Counted from the first letter of the stretch, positions 44,931-54,553 are shown. The stretch is DNA of 64,000 nucleotides from Actinernus sp. WN-2022 (GCA_030867875.1 JAOWCC010001501.1:17513524-17577523); one strand, 5' to 3'. The notes: generated by a model from the sequence alone, not told the origin. A program made the numbers and translations.

Positions 44931-46024
44931 CGGCGTTTGTATTGCTCCACTACGAAGACCACTGCTGCTACGATTAACAACCAAAGGTTGTTTGCTAAGA
45001 CTCCAACAACGTCAGCAGCCATACTGAATATGAAACTCACAATTGGCCCAATCATCTTAGGTAGAATCTCCTCTAACTTTTTGCCCATTGCTTTTAAGCC
45101 TTTGACAGTTGTTTTGGCAGCTGCTTTGGCAGCATCTCCAAATCCTGGTACTATCGCGGAAACTGTCTTTGTCAGATTGGAAACTATTACACCGATCACA
45201 GTACTTACCGCAGCTACCACGCTAATTATACTGACCCCATACTTCTTAAAGATGATTCTTATACGATCCCTAAGTGACATCCGTTCTACTATAGCTTCTT
45301 CTATTTGTTCTAGGACTGCTTGCTCCTCCTGATCGGTCTTCATTTCATTAGTAGCGTTTTCTTTCTGAGTTTCGGTAGACGTAGGGTCTTTGAGTATTTC
45401 TTCATTTTGTTCGATCCTCTCACTCAATTGGTTTCGAGCTACTATGACTTCTTCTACCATTTCTTCCCTCGAAGGTCCTAAGACTCTTTTGAGACCTTTT
45501 CCCATCTTCTTATATAACTCACCTTTCGTGGTGGTCATAGGAATCTCTTTTTCTTTACTTCCATACTCTTTGATAGCGACTCTACCATCAGACAGGGTTG
45601 CAACCTCAAGCGTGCCTCGAATTCCCACATCGTGGTATTTTTCCCAGACAGTCTCGAATATATCCTGTCTCGCATTTTCAGATAAACCCTGTTTGAAGAC
45701 TACGCCTCGATCAGTATACTTTGGGACTTTCTCTTCCTCCAGCCTCTCCAGGATTCTTTCATTTCTAGAAACGTTCGAGCCTTTCGAGTCGATGAGTTTG
45801 TCGAAGTAATCGTCATCTTCTCTAGAAAACGAGGTTTCCTGATCCTTTGGTCTAGCGCCTTCTTTGCTGTAGTCGCGTCTGGTTTTCATTGGAACCATTT
45901 CTCCTGACTCTTCTGGAAATGTTGCATCCCACTCCTCCTCCACATTGATAGTATCATCGTCATCGTAGTCTCCACCTCCTTCAGCTTCATCAGTTCTTTC
46001 ATCATACCTCCCATCAACGTCCAT
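44927..46024 (-). CDS. Acidic protein with C-terminal membrane segments
   Basis: 365 residues from the ATG at 46024 (MDVDGRYDERTDEAEGGG). The longer frame to 46435 is antisense to the capsid gene and is rejected. The N-terminal half is acidic and disordered; residues 195-250 are coiled-coil-like (ARNQLSERIEQNEEILKD). The C-terminus has a hydrophobic segment (IISVVAAVSTVIGVIV), an amphipathic Lys/Gly/Ala part (KGLKAMGKKLEEILPKMIG) and a final pair of hydrophobic stretches ending VEQYKRR. It recalls tail-anchored proteins in cnidarian Polintons (memory). It may act in the virion membrane or entry; this is not established. Its stop overlaps the opposing gene within the palindrome CGTTAACG. Confidence 0.65.
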   Translation of the reverse strand: MDVDGRYDERTDEAEGGGDYDDDDTINVEEEWDATFPEESGEMVPMKTRRDYSKEGARPKDQETSFSREDDDYFDKLIDSKGSNVSRNERILERLEEEKVPKYTDRGVVFKQGLSENARQDIFETVWEKYHDVGIRGTLEVATLSDGRVAIKEYGSKEKEIPMTTTKGELYKKMGKGLKRVLGPSREEMVEEVIVARNQLSERIEQNEEILKDPTSTETQKENATNEMKTDQEEQAVLEQIEEAIVERMSLRDRIRIIFKKYGVSIISVVAAVSTVIGVIVSNLTKTVSAIVPGFGDAAKAAAKTTVKGLKAMGKKLEEILPKMIGPIVSFIFSMAADVVGVLANNLWLLIVAAVVFVVEQYKRR

Positions 46025-46058
46025 GTTAAACATAACTATATATATAGTTATATTCAAC
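46025..46058. promoter_or_regulatory. Palindromic bidirectional promoter at the capsid gene
   Basis: The 34 bp between divergent ATGs, with the start codons, are an almost perfect palindrome centred on ATAACTATATATATAGTTAT. It reads TTxAACATG at both ends. It should present the same TATA-like signal to both genes. Confidence 0.65.
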
Positions 46059-47294
46059 ATGATCTCAGCAAAGTTGGATCCCACACAAGTACGAAGAGAG
46101 CCTCGTGCACTCAAGGCTCCGCGAGACTTGTATAGGAAGACTTTCACTCGATCGTCTGCCAATCCAGGTGAGACTCTATACGTAGAAGTCCCAAAGCTAG
46201 CAGAAGACGTAGTACTAGTACCTGGTAGCTTAGCGCTATTGGGCGACATCGTACTATCTGGTGGACATGCGAATAACAGAGTCGTTTCGAACGTTGGACG
46301 CTGCTTGGTCATACGTAGAATCTGTAGGATGGGAGCCGAAACAGTAGAAGACCTTGGCAGGCCAGACCTCCTACAAACGTACTCCGATGTATACCTATCT
46401 ACGCAGGAGATAGAGTCTAGAATACAACAAGGCATTCAATCAGAGAACTTGAATAAGCTACGATCGAAAGCTGGTGACGCAAGTACTTCGTCTGCTGCAG
46501 ACAACGCGCTCCTAGCTGCATGTGGTTCTAAGTATAGGATTCCATTAGATGTTGACATTCTGACACAACATGGAGTTCTATATCCACATGTCTTAGAAAA
46601 TACAATTACATTCGAGTTGACTCTAGCGCCTGCCAACGAGGTAGTAATTGGATCGGATACGACGAAGATAGGTACGTACCAACTTACCAACATCCAACTA
46701 GAATACGAAGCAATCAGGGACGGAACGCTGGCTAGTAGTGCACTTCACAAATACGAAATAGGTGCTGCACTCCTATACAACTACGCTGTTCACTTCAAGA
46801 CAGTAGATATCGCTAAAACATCCGATACTTTGATATCTCAAAACGTTAATGTTCCACGACGATCCTTTGCTGGACTACTTCTACTATTCATAGATCCACC
46901 TACCATTGGCACGCGAGATAGTGAAGCATTCTCGAATCCAGATATTTCGAAGGTAGAAGTAGATGTCAACGGGATTCCCAACAGACTCTTTCCAAGCGGC
47001 ATGCTTCCCCTAGATTTCTGGGAGGCTGCAAGAGGCTGGTTTGGTACACCCCATACTTCCATGACTCCAAAGAAGTTCTTTGAAAATAGATTCGCTATCC
47101 TAATCGATTGTCGCACAGCAAAAGATTCCACCGTTCATGGTGATGGCTTGGCACAAACCGGCAGTGGAAAGGACATCGACATTCGCATACATAGAACTGC
47201 GAAGGGAAGTGGAAATGTGAAAATGCACATCTATGTCCTTGCGGATGCTCAGGTCACGATATTGAACAGATCTCTGCAGAGTATATTATACTGA
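46059..47294 (+). CDS. Putative major capsid protein (hexon-like, double jelly roll)
   Basis: 411 residues from MISAKLDPTQVRREP. Beta-rich, with landmarks KTFTRSSANPGETLYVEVPK near the start, YRIPLDVDILTQHGVLYPHV, YQLTNIQLEY, VNVPRRSFAGLLLLF and a C-terminus SGNVKMHIYVLADAQVTILN. From memory these match a hexon-like protein of cnidarian Polintons; double jelly-roll capsids of comparable size occur in other virus groups. Its position directly before the packaging ATPase, overlapping it by one base, supports a capsid role. A structure prediction would settle it. Confidence 0.65.
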   Translation: MISAKLDPTQVRREPRALKAPRDLYRKTFTRSSANPGETLYVEVPKLAEDVVLVPGSLALLGDIVLSGGHANNRVVSNVGRCLVIRRICRMGAETVEDLGRPDLLQTYSDVYLSTQEIESRIQQGIQSENLNKLRSKAGDASTSSAADNALLAACGSKYRIPLDVDILTQHGVLYPHVLENTITFELTLAPANEVVIGSDTTKIGTYQLTNIQLEYEAIRDGTLASSALHKYEIGAALLYNYAVHFKTVDIAKTSDTLISQNVNVPRRSFAGLLLLFIDPPTIGTRDSEAFSNPDISKVEVDVNGIPNRLFPSGMLPLDFWEAARGWFGTPHTSMTPKKFFENRFAILIDCRTAKDSTVHGDGLAQTGSGKDIDIRIHRTAKGSGNVKMHIYVLADAQVTILNRSLQSILY

Positions 47295-47917
47295 TGGATT
47301 CTCTCGTAGAGCACGTACCGTTCAACGCACTCATAATCGGTCCAACGAATTGTGGGAAGACTGCGTTTCTCATAGAACAACTTCGTGGATCATTTCGTGG
47401 TAAGTTCGATTACATAGTACTGATTTGTCCTACGTATGCCCACAACAAAACTTATCGTGGATTTGCAAATCGAGATCCTCATTTCTTCGTCATGTCACCA
47501 CCGCAGGATGCCATCGATGCTACTTTGAGTATTTGCGCAACATTTTGGTCAGGTACCAATACTCTATTGATTCTCGATGATTGCGCCGCATCGAAGGACG
47601 TCAAGAAACGAACTGAAAAGCTAGTGGACTTAGCCTTTTCTGCACGACATATAGGGCTTTCTATTTGGGTGCTGTCCCAACAACTAACGAGCATATGTAA
47701 ACCCTTCCGCGAGAACGTAGCTATCGTAGTAGCATTTCATACAGCATCGGCCGTAGATGGTAAAAGGATATTTGAGGATTATGGAGGCTCGCAAGAATGC
47801 AAAGAGTTACGAACGATACTTGGATCCCATAAGTTCGCTCGCATGTGCTTCTGTCTACGCCATCCTTTCGAGGTAGTGTTAGAGCTCCCAGCACCTACAA
47901 CATATTATCATGGATAA
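47294..47917 (+). CDS. FtsK/HerA-like DNA-packaging ATPase
   Basis: 207 residues. Walker A is GPTNCGKT (residues 16-23) and Walker B is LLILDD (91-96). LSQQLTS at about 134 is placed as a sensor/Q-like motif after the second strand. The length and the N-A-L-I-I-G-P-T-N-C-G-K-T start match the A32-type genome-packaging ATPases of Polintons and large DNA viruses, which translocate DNA into capsids. The start codon overlaps the capsid stop (TGATG). Confidence 0.85.
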   Translation: MDSLVEHVPFNALIIGPTNCGKTAFLIEQLRGSFRGKFDYIVLICPTYAHNKTYRGFANRDPHFFVMSPPQDAIDATLSICATFWSGTNTLLILDDCAASKDVKKRTEKLVDLAFSARHIGLSIWVLSQQLTSICKPFRENVAIVVAFHTASAVDGKRIFEDYGGSQECKELRTILGSHKFARMCFCLRHPFEVVLELPAPTTYYHG

Positions 47918-48461
47918 AGAAATACTCGAGATATTCGGTGAGGATGTAACAGGCCCACCACCACCAAAAATAAAGAATGCGCATTCCTCTGTAACGGAAG
48001 ATCGGGAAGCTCTCTCTATTCTAGCCGTAACTGGTACGACGAAGGAATACCTAGGGAAGAATCTCTCTCTAGGGGACATTTCTAAACTGTCAGACAAAGA
48101 CGTAGAACGCTTACATACTAGATACCAGTCCGTCTTAGCAAAACAAATAACAGGGTGTTTAGTAAATAGAGCACTCAGCCTAGTAGTTCGCGTAATTGCA
48201 TACGTGCTACCTATAGATTCTCACCAAGAACTATTGAAGGATCTACAAGAAGACCAATTAATCCGAAATGAGATATCTGCCATGGCTGGGTCGTTGTCTT
48301 ACAGAGCAGGCCCACTCGTAGCGACAACTAGCGCTATGTGTCACATCCTTGCACACTATACGCCAGGGAAAGAGGAGGATGACAAAGTCGACGAATATGA
48401 AGTGGATACCCCAGAAAGAACCGTAGTACTTGAGGCATATTCATCATTAAAGAATCTTTAG
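47910..48461 (+). CDS. Small alpha-helical Polinton protein, unassigned
   Basis: 183 residues, overlapping the ATPase gene by 8 bp. A Pro-rich start (GPPPPKIKN) is followed by helical LSLGDISKLSDKDVERLHTR and a moderately hydrophobic stretch, RALSLVVRVIAYVLPI, then an acidic tail. Position in the ATPase cluster suggests a virion or assembly role; no family recognised. Confidence 0.65.
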   Translation: MDKEILEIFGEDVTGPPPPKIKNAHSSVTEDREALSILAVTGTTKEYLGKNLSLGDISKLSDKDVERLHTRYQSVLAKQITGCLVNRALSLVVRVIAYVLPIDSHQELLKDLQEDQLIRNEISAMAGSLSYRAGPLVATTSAMCHILAHYTPGKEEDDKVDEYEVDTPERTVVLEAYSSLKNL

Positions 48462-48510
48462 TGTCACACACCTGTTGAACCTCCACATATACCTACTATA
48501 TCGAAGCAAG

Positions 48511-48867
48511 ATGGAAGGACAGACGGATCAGATAACTGCGAGTCCACCGACGACTGTACCAACTAAGAAAGGAAAAGATCCAAAGCGCGTTGCAGCAGGA
48601 AAATTAGCTTGGGAGAAGGTCACTGCCCGTGCAAAAGAAGCTCAAAAGATGGAGATAGAACGTGAAAACGAACCGTCCAAAGAAACTGACGTAGAGAAAG
48701 GTCGGTTCGAAAACCTGACTATCCTCGCAGTCATCGGTACTGGCGCTACATTGTTTGGCACGTACTTTGCGTACAAGAAGTATGTAGATGGCAATAAGCG
48801 TGTTGCCGCCGTTAGCACGACACGACCTGCAGCTCCGGCAAAGCCAACGATACTAGACATGGAGTAA
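48511..48867 (+). CDS. Single-pass membrane protein, unassigned
   Basis: 118 residues from the ATG at 48511; the frame is open to 48475 but ACTATATCGAAGCAAGATG places the promoter-like motif just before the internal ATG. A basic, Lys-rich N-terminus (KKGKDPKRVAAGKLAWEKV) precedes a single membrane segment at residues 69-87 (LTILAVIGTGATLFGTYFA) and a Pro/Ala tail. Confidence 0.6.
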   Translation: MEGQTDQITASPPTTVPTKKGKDPKRVAAGKLAWEKVTARAKEAQKMEIERENEPSKETDVEKGRFENLTILAVIGTGATLFGTYFAYKKYVDGNKRVAAVSTTRPAAPAKPTILDME

Positions 48868-48904
48868 CACTTAAAGACTCGAGACCATACTTATATATGT
48901 CGAG

Positions 48905-49114
48905 ATGGATAAGGAATTGATGAAGACGGCAACCGATGCATCTATAATTGTTGGACTCGCTTCTGGTATTGGGTGGATCGTAAAAAAGACTACCAAGGAA
49001 TCTATGCTTAGCGATCCTTCTTCTTCCCTAGTGAATTACGCAAAGTGGACTGCCGTGATACTTGGTAGCTTATACGCGAAGAAGTATCTTGAGAAAGAAA
49101 AGATCATACCATAA
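48905..49114 (+). CDS. Small two-segment membrane protein
   Basis: 69 residues. Two hydrophobic stretches (ASIIVGLASGIGWIV and WTAVILGSLYA) are separated by DPSSSLVNYAK, which could be a turn. TATATGTCGAGATG immediately upstream again resembles the element's promoter/start context. Its stop overlaps the next start by one base. Confidence 0.6.
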   Translation: MDKELMKTATDASIIVGLASGIGWIVKKTTKESMLSDPSSSLVNYAKWTAVILGSLYAKKYLEKEKIIP

Positions 49115-49554
49115 TGGCGACGCTAGCAGCTATTGGAATGTCTATTTTCGGCGCCGTTTTGAATGCGACGGCATTTACTGGTGGTGGCATACTAGCTAGA
49201 ATGCTTGGAAAGGGTGATACAGATGCAGAACGAAAGAGACACGATAGGGCCCTCGAAAAGCTAGAACATGAAATAACAGCGCGTAGAAACGAACGTCAAA
49301 GACTATACGACTATATACAAAAGCAGGAAGATCTCGAACGCGACGCACGCAACGCTCAAAGAGATACCAACGAAGCCTTAGTGCAATCCGATAAGTTACG
49401 TAAGGCGATAAAACGGCTCAAAGAGATGAAAGAGATGAAAGAACCCCGCTTATCTGACTACTACCGACCCTCAAACAATCAGAAGACTGGCGAGTTGCTC
49501 TACGTTGGTGGTGGAATGCTAGGCGTTGGATACGCTATTAGTAAATGGCTATAG
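49114..49554 (+). CDS. Coiled-coil protein with terminal hydrophobic segments
   Basis: 146 residues. Hydrophobic N-terminus (residues 1-30, LAAIGMSIFGAVLNATAF), then a long basic/acidic coiled coil (AERKRHDRALEKLEHEITAR onward, to about 105), a KLSDYY-like RLSDYYRPS motif and a C-terminal hydrophobic segment LYVGGGMLGVGYAI. It recalls a small gene beside Polinton capsid clusters in corals (memory). Ends directly before the 11 bp minisatellite. Confidence 0.65.
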   Translation: MATLAAIGMSIFGAVLNATAFTGGGILARMLGKGDTDAERKRHDRALEKLEHEITARRNERQRLYDYIQKQEDLERDARNAQRDTNEALVQSDKLRKAIKRLKEMKEMKEPRLSDYYRPSNNQKTGELLYVGGGMLGVGYAISKWL

Positions 49555-49559
49555 AAACG

Positions 49560-49856
49560 TACTAGGTACTACTACTAAGCTACTACTAAGCTACTACTAA
49601 GTTACTAGTAAGCTACTACTAAGTTACTACTAAGCTACTTAAGCTACTACTAAGCTACTACTAAGTTACTAGTAAGCTACTAGTAAGCTACTAGTAGGCT
49701 ACTACTAAGTTACTACTAAGCTACTTAAGCTACTACTAAGCTACTTAAGCTACTACAAAGCTACTACTAAGCTACTACTAAGCTACTACTAAGCTACTAC
49801 TAAGCTACTACTAAGCTACTTAAGCTACTACTAAGCTACTACTAGGTTACTACTAA
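49560..49856 (+). repeat. 11 bp minisatellite CTACTACTAAG
   Basis: About 27 units of CTACTACTAAG, with TTACTAGTAAG and shortened CTACTTAAG variants, fill the spacer before the integrase gene. The unit length of 11 bp is near one DNA helical turn. Confidence 0.9.
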
Positions 49857-49863
49857 AGAAGAC

Positions 49864-49923
49864 GAAAAAAAAAAAAAGGAAAAAAGAAAGGAATGAGGCC
49901 TGGTTCTTATTCTTTTTTTTTTT
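49864..49923. terminator. Second poly-A/poly-T hairpin
   Basis: An A-run, GGAATGAGGCCTGG, TTCTTATTC and a T-run resemble the structure at 40663-40740. It separates the capsid cluster and minisatellite from the integrase gene. Confidence 0.45.
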
Positions 49924-49953
49924 CATCTGTTGAAGGTTAGAATGTATAGATGT

Positions 49954-50994
49954 ATGATGGATTCTAAACTTGCGAATGTCTTCTATGGTCCTATGAGCTA
50001 TTGGAAAGGTCACTCTGCAATCGGTAAGCTATCGGTAGCAGCGAAAGCATCAGAAGACGTAGCTAGGAGTTGGTTGGAAAAGCAATCTATGTGGCAAATA
50101 TATCTACCACCACCAAAACACATTCCACGACCGCATTGGACTGTATCAAAACCAAATGAAGTCCACCAAGCTGATTTGATATTCTTACCACACGATAGAC
50201 CTGGGCGTGGACGGAAGCTATACAAGTACGCATTGGTAGTAATCGACGTAGCTTCTCGATACAAAGAAGCCGAACCTTTGGCATCTAAAGATAGTGGTGA
50301 AGTTGCTGCGGCATTCGAACGAATCTATAAACGTAGTCCACTCGAATGGCCAAAGACGTTGCAAGTAGATCCTGGTAGAGAATTCATGGGACGTATGTCT
50401 GAAACGCTAGAACTACATGGTACGAAAGTTCAACGAGGTGAGGCTGGTAATCATAGAGCACAAGGCTTCGTCGAACGAGCAAATAGAACTCTAGCCGAGA
50501 GATTGTTTGGGTATCAATATGCACAAGAGATGGTACTTACTTCGGAAGGATCAGATGAGCGTAGTAGAGAATGGGTAGTTCGTTTACCAATGGTTATCAA
50601 AGCCATGAACAGTGAGGTGACTCGACTTACAGGAAAGGAGCCTTCGAATTCTGTAGTGACGCAACAAGTAGATCTAAAGACTCCTACGTATTCGCGCACC
50701 GTTGGATTGAGAGAAGAGCGTCTACCATTCGACGTTCTAGTTCGATATCTCTATGCACCAGGAGAATTGGAAGGAGGTGAAAAACGTAGAGCTACTGATC
50801 CTGTGTGGAGTTTGCAGATATACACCATTTCGCGAAGTGTAGTATCTTCTGGACAGCCTGTGCTGTATTACCTTGCGAAGCGAGAAGGGGAGAAGAATGC
50901 ACCCAAACGTGGATTCGTTCGTGAAGAGCTACAAGTCGTTCCTAGGGATACGGAACTACCACCAAAAGGAATTCTGTTTGTACCCAAGCGCTAG
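49954..50994 (+). CDS. int: Retroviral-type DDE integrase
   Basis: 346 residues from the ATG at 49954 (49942 and 49957 are alternatives). The core shows Asp74 in HQADLIFLPHD, Asp139 in LQVDPGREFMG and Glu174 in NHRAQGFVERANR, i.e. a D..D-35-E triad spaced as in rve integrases. The C-terminus has the GFVREELQVVP segment seen in Polinton integrases. It inserts the element into DNA. The N-terminal region includes KGHSAIGKLSVAAK and WQIYLPPPKH. No frameshift is seen. Overlaps the opposing polymerase gene by 4 bp at the stop. Confidence 0.9.
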   Translation: MMDSKLANVFYGPMSYWKGHSAIGKLSVAAKASEDVARSWLEKQSMWQIYLPPPKHIPRPHWTVSKPNEVHQADLIFLPHDRPGRGRKLYKYALVVIDVASRYKEAEPLASKDSGEVAAAFERIYKRSPLEWPKTLQVDPGREFMGRMSETLELHGTKVQRGEAGNHRAQGFVERANRTLAERLFGYQYAQEMVLTSEGSDERSREWVVRLPMVIKAMNSEVTRLTGKEPSNSVVTQQVDLKTPTYSRTVGLREERLPFDVLVRYLYAPGELEGGEKRRATDPVWSLQIYTISRSVVSSGQPVLYYLAKREGEKNAPKRGFVREELQVVPRDTELPPKGILFVPKR

Positions 50995-53900
50995 ACAGCG
51001 TACTCTATTGGCTCGGTGTGGATTCCATCGGGAAGAACGCGTCTTTTGTCGTAGTAAGCCGATAGCCCAAGCTTCCGTTGTTTGTAGGTTGCTATACCTT
51101 CTGGCGATAGTCGGAAGCCTCGGTTTTCCGCCACGTCGATACTACCCTGGAGGGCTGCTTCGAATCGATCCCACGAAATGTCGTTGTGCCGCCTAGACAT
51201 ACCTTTGACGGAATACTTCTTGCTGCCACCCGTATCGACGTAGTAGGCTTTCGAGCATAGGGCAATGGCGCGCTGTCCTTCGAATTCGAGTTTGAAGAGT
51301 CCTGGGGTACGACTGCTCCACTTGTCCCAAGCTAGCCATTCCTTCCTTTCGGCTTCGAAATCCTCTCGTAGGTCTGAACTTACAACCTCATCGAGGCTAT
51401 TTCCTGAGATGGCAATGTACGCACTGTCCGTGTCCATCTGGATGTATTCAAAGTCCTTGCGATCGATGTACTTGTCGAGGAAGTCGTAGTAGAACTCAAG
51501 CATACGCAGCTTTGCGAGCTGGTACACAGCGATACCTACTTGGAAAGGGCGTTTGATTCGGATCTGGTCCTTCCTACTCTCGAGTTCGTATGCCTCACCA
51601 ATCTCTTCCAGGTCTTCGAACCAAACACTTCGCAAGGCTTTGTCCACAATCTTCTCATCTTTTGTATAGGTGACCTTTGTTTGGCGTCCCAAGTCTTCGA
51701 GCAACTTTCCATAAGCGCTGTTCACCTTTGTCTTCATCTCCCATACGACGTGCCTCGGTGACCTGGTCTACGAACCAACCGAAGATTTCTTTGGGTTCGT
51801 ATTCTATTGTACGGTAGACAGCAGTGATCACTGCGCCATGATCTACATACCAACGTAATAGAGGCTCATAGAGGAGCAACTTCTTTCCAGAGAGACTCCC
51901 AACTAGCTTTGTTTCCTCGCTGAGCTTTCTACCTGTCTTTGTGAGGTAGGCCAACATTTGTGGAGGAATTGCTTTCTTGGGGATTTTCTTGTTGTAGAAG
52001 AAGGGTGGCATCTCCTCAAATTTCTTCCACAATTTCTTTGGTATCTCAATGTCTACTTCTGCATATCCAAACCACGTTCCACCACGTAGACATTCAACGA
52101 ATCCTTCGGTGGCTGGACCTGGATCGTCATAGTGCACAACCGTTTCTTTTCCACAAGGCATTTCGAATTCCATAGTGGAAAGATATAGGGCGTTGGCATC
52201 GTATCCAAGAATCTTACGACACACCTTGGTTCCACCTTGGTGACTACGAATCTTAGTTTTTCCCGCTTCGTGGAGTCTGGTGAACACTATGCTTGGACCT
52301 CCCACGACAGCGTCTTTCAGCATGTGGTAGGCTTCCTTACTTGGAGCATACATCTCAGCTCCCCTTTCTACACTACCTCGAAGCAGGAACTGTAGTGAGA
52401 CTCCTGGAATGGACACTGCGTCTTTCAGCATGTCTACTCCTTTCTCGTGATAGAAATCTCGCATCTTTTCGAGTGCCTCTAGGAATGGAACTACGTCTAG
52501 GTTGTTGTAGTATCGTAGCCAGTCTGCAAAGGTTTCCATTCCTTTGTCGAGAAAGGTGCGCTTACAGTCTTCAAACTCTGACCTAGATAGTAGGTGTTCT
52601 CTTTTCAACTTCGAACCCCACTCTGGATAGTCTGGTAATCCGACGTGATCCAACTTGTCGGGAGAGTCGAACCACTCATATGGGAAGAAACTCTTTTGCA
52701 ACTCGCATCCATAGGCAGTGATCCAACGTTCGTAGGAAGTTCCAGGTCCAAGGTAGTTCATCACATCGAGGAAACGGAAATCGGGAGTCAAGAGAAACAT
52801 AGTGGTGTTGGCTTTCTTTGCTACCCGGATCTTCGAACAGGTGTCGGCAATGATTCCTACGAAGTGCTCCCTGATCAGATTGAGATCGTACCTGCCAGAG
52901 TTGAATCCCACTACTGGAACTTGGCTGATCCATTCGTCGATCTTCACTTGTTGTTTCTTTGGTAGGGTGTCGAAGGAGAATTTGGGTTTATCGAGCCGGT
53001 ACCATCTTGCCATAGCTACTTGGATTGTCTGTGCTCTTCGCTGGAGTTCTTCGACGAAGGCTTCGATGAGTTCTTTTGGATTGCGTCGACAGATGTGGGT
53101 TGGCTTTCGATTGTACGTGTCGGCAATTGATACTGATATTGGGACATGGACGTTTTCGATGGTCAATCGGTCCGTTGGTTGTCTTCCTTTCGTTGTATCG
53201 AGATAGGCTTCGAAATCGTAAACTACGAAGTGTGGGTAGACAGTTTGCGTTGGTGTGGGAACCGGTTTGTTCTTCTTCTTTGTGGAGCAGCCCCAAGCTT
53301 CCACTACTGTATAACCAGCTCCTTGTAGCTTTGCCGTTCTTTCGCAGGTCTTGAGATAGAGCCTCCTTTCCCTAGGGAAGCATTTCGGGCAGCCATGGAA
53401 ATAGCATCCATGAAATTGAAAGATGGTTTTCGAAAGAGGTTCGTAGCCGTCGACCGGCGCTCCTTCGATCCAATGCTCTCCACCATGTCCACAAGCTGCA
53501 TGATGAATGTGTTGCCCAATCCTTTCGGTTTCGCGTTCCAACCAGCATAGAGCGACTTTGCTAGCAGTGCTCTCTGGCCAGAAGGCTTTTTCGTATGCCG
53601 ACTGGGGTGCCTTGATCACTTTTCCGGGGCAAACAATCTTCGTTTCTCCACGACTGCAACGATTTGCATGGCATTGAAGGTTCGAGGCGTTTGTGAACCG
53701 TTGCTTACAATCGTTGCATACGTAGACGCTCCCTATCTTGGCGATGTTTTTGATGTAGAAGGCATGCCCGTCGTACACACCTATTGTCATTATGTGATTG
53801 TAGTGGGGCGCATGCCGCGTCAGATACCAAGCACCGGCCTCTGTAGGCTCGTACACCCGAATGCCAATCCCGAAGTGTAACTCAACTTTATCCAGCTGGT

Positions 53901-54546
53901 CTAAGGAAGTTCTGGGAACGTCTTGCGGGGGCGCTGTCAGACGATAGAAGGCCTGGGCAAGTTTTCGAGCTTTGACGCAACACCTATCTACTCTTGCTCC
54001 TTCATACATGGCAAGGCAGCGCCAAAGACATAGGTTGTCGCCATATCGATCAAGGGCAAGCATTCCTTTCTTATGGCGAAGCCATTGGGGTAGTGGACCT
54101 GTTCCCAACAGAAGCTGACGATCGATCACGACTTTGACATCTACGTAGATCCAACGCACGAAGGCCCATTGGGTATTTGGACGATTGATGTTGTCGGGAT
54201 TCAAACGAGCTGTCTCCATGCTATTGATCCACTCTTCTGCATCTTCTAGAATGTTCACCCATGGAGAGCCTGGGACAGTCTTGGAGAACAGTATCACGCG
54301 TCCGTCGTTGACATTGCGAATGCGATAGGTGTAGCTGTAGCGAAGGTAGAAGCTGGTGGTTACCTTTGCAACTAACTTTTCCATAATCCTAGGGGTCAAA
54401 TCTCCTGCCACACCTTGGAAGAAGCGCCATCGGATAGTACGGCGACCTATCTCCACTCCCTCAAGCATTCCATCTCTCTCCTCTAGAATAGCACCTGCCT
54501 CTCGAGCTAGACTTCGTGGAAGTGGCTCACTACGCAGTCTCGCCAT
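50991..54546 (-). pseudogene. polB: Protein-primed DNA polymerase B, one frameshift
   Basis: The main frame (51655-54570) and a second frame (50991-51737) together cover a full Polinton polB. Positions below count from 54570. N-terminal DNLCLWRCLA (178-187) with GHAF (268-271) resembles a cysteine-peptidase-like block. A C2H2 finger spans 285-305 and a GCYFHGCPKC block 388-397. 3'-5' exonuclease motifs are YDFEAYLD, GFNSGRYDLN and YYNNLD; polymerase motif A is YDANALYLS (790-798). After the shift near 51737 come motif B NSAYGK and motif C MDTDSAY. The shift lies between motifs A and B, where some residues may also be missing. Start 54546 is preferred because TATAGTTATATCGA lies just upstream. 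Confidence 0.85.
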
Positions 54547-54553
54547 TCTCCCT

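Noticed and set aside
45390..45809. Plus-strand ORFs opposite the 44927-46024 gene
   Set aside because: Shadow frames; composition is low-complexity Ser/Thr/Phe, and the minus-strand gene has promoter, start and C-terminal membrane features.
46025..46435. N-terminal extension of the minus-strand gene past 46024
   Set aside because: It would run antisense through the capsid gene and its palindromic promoter.
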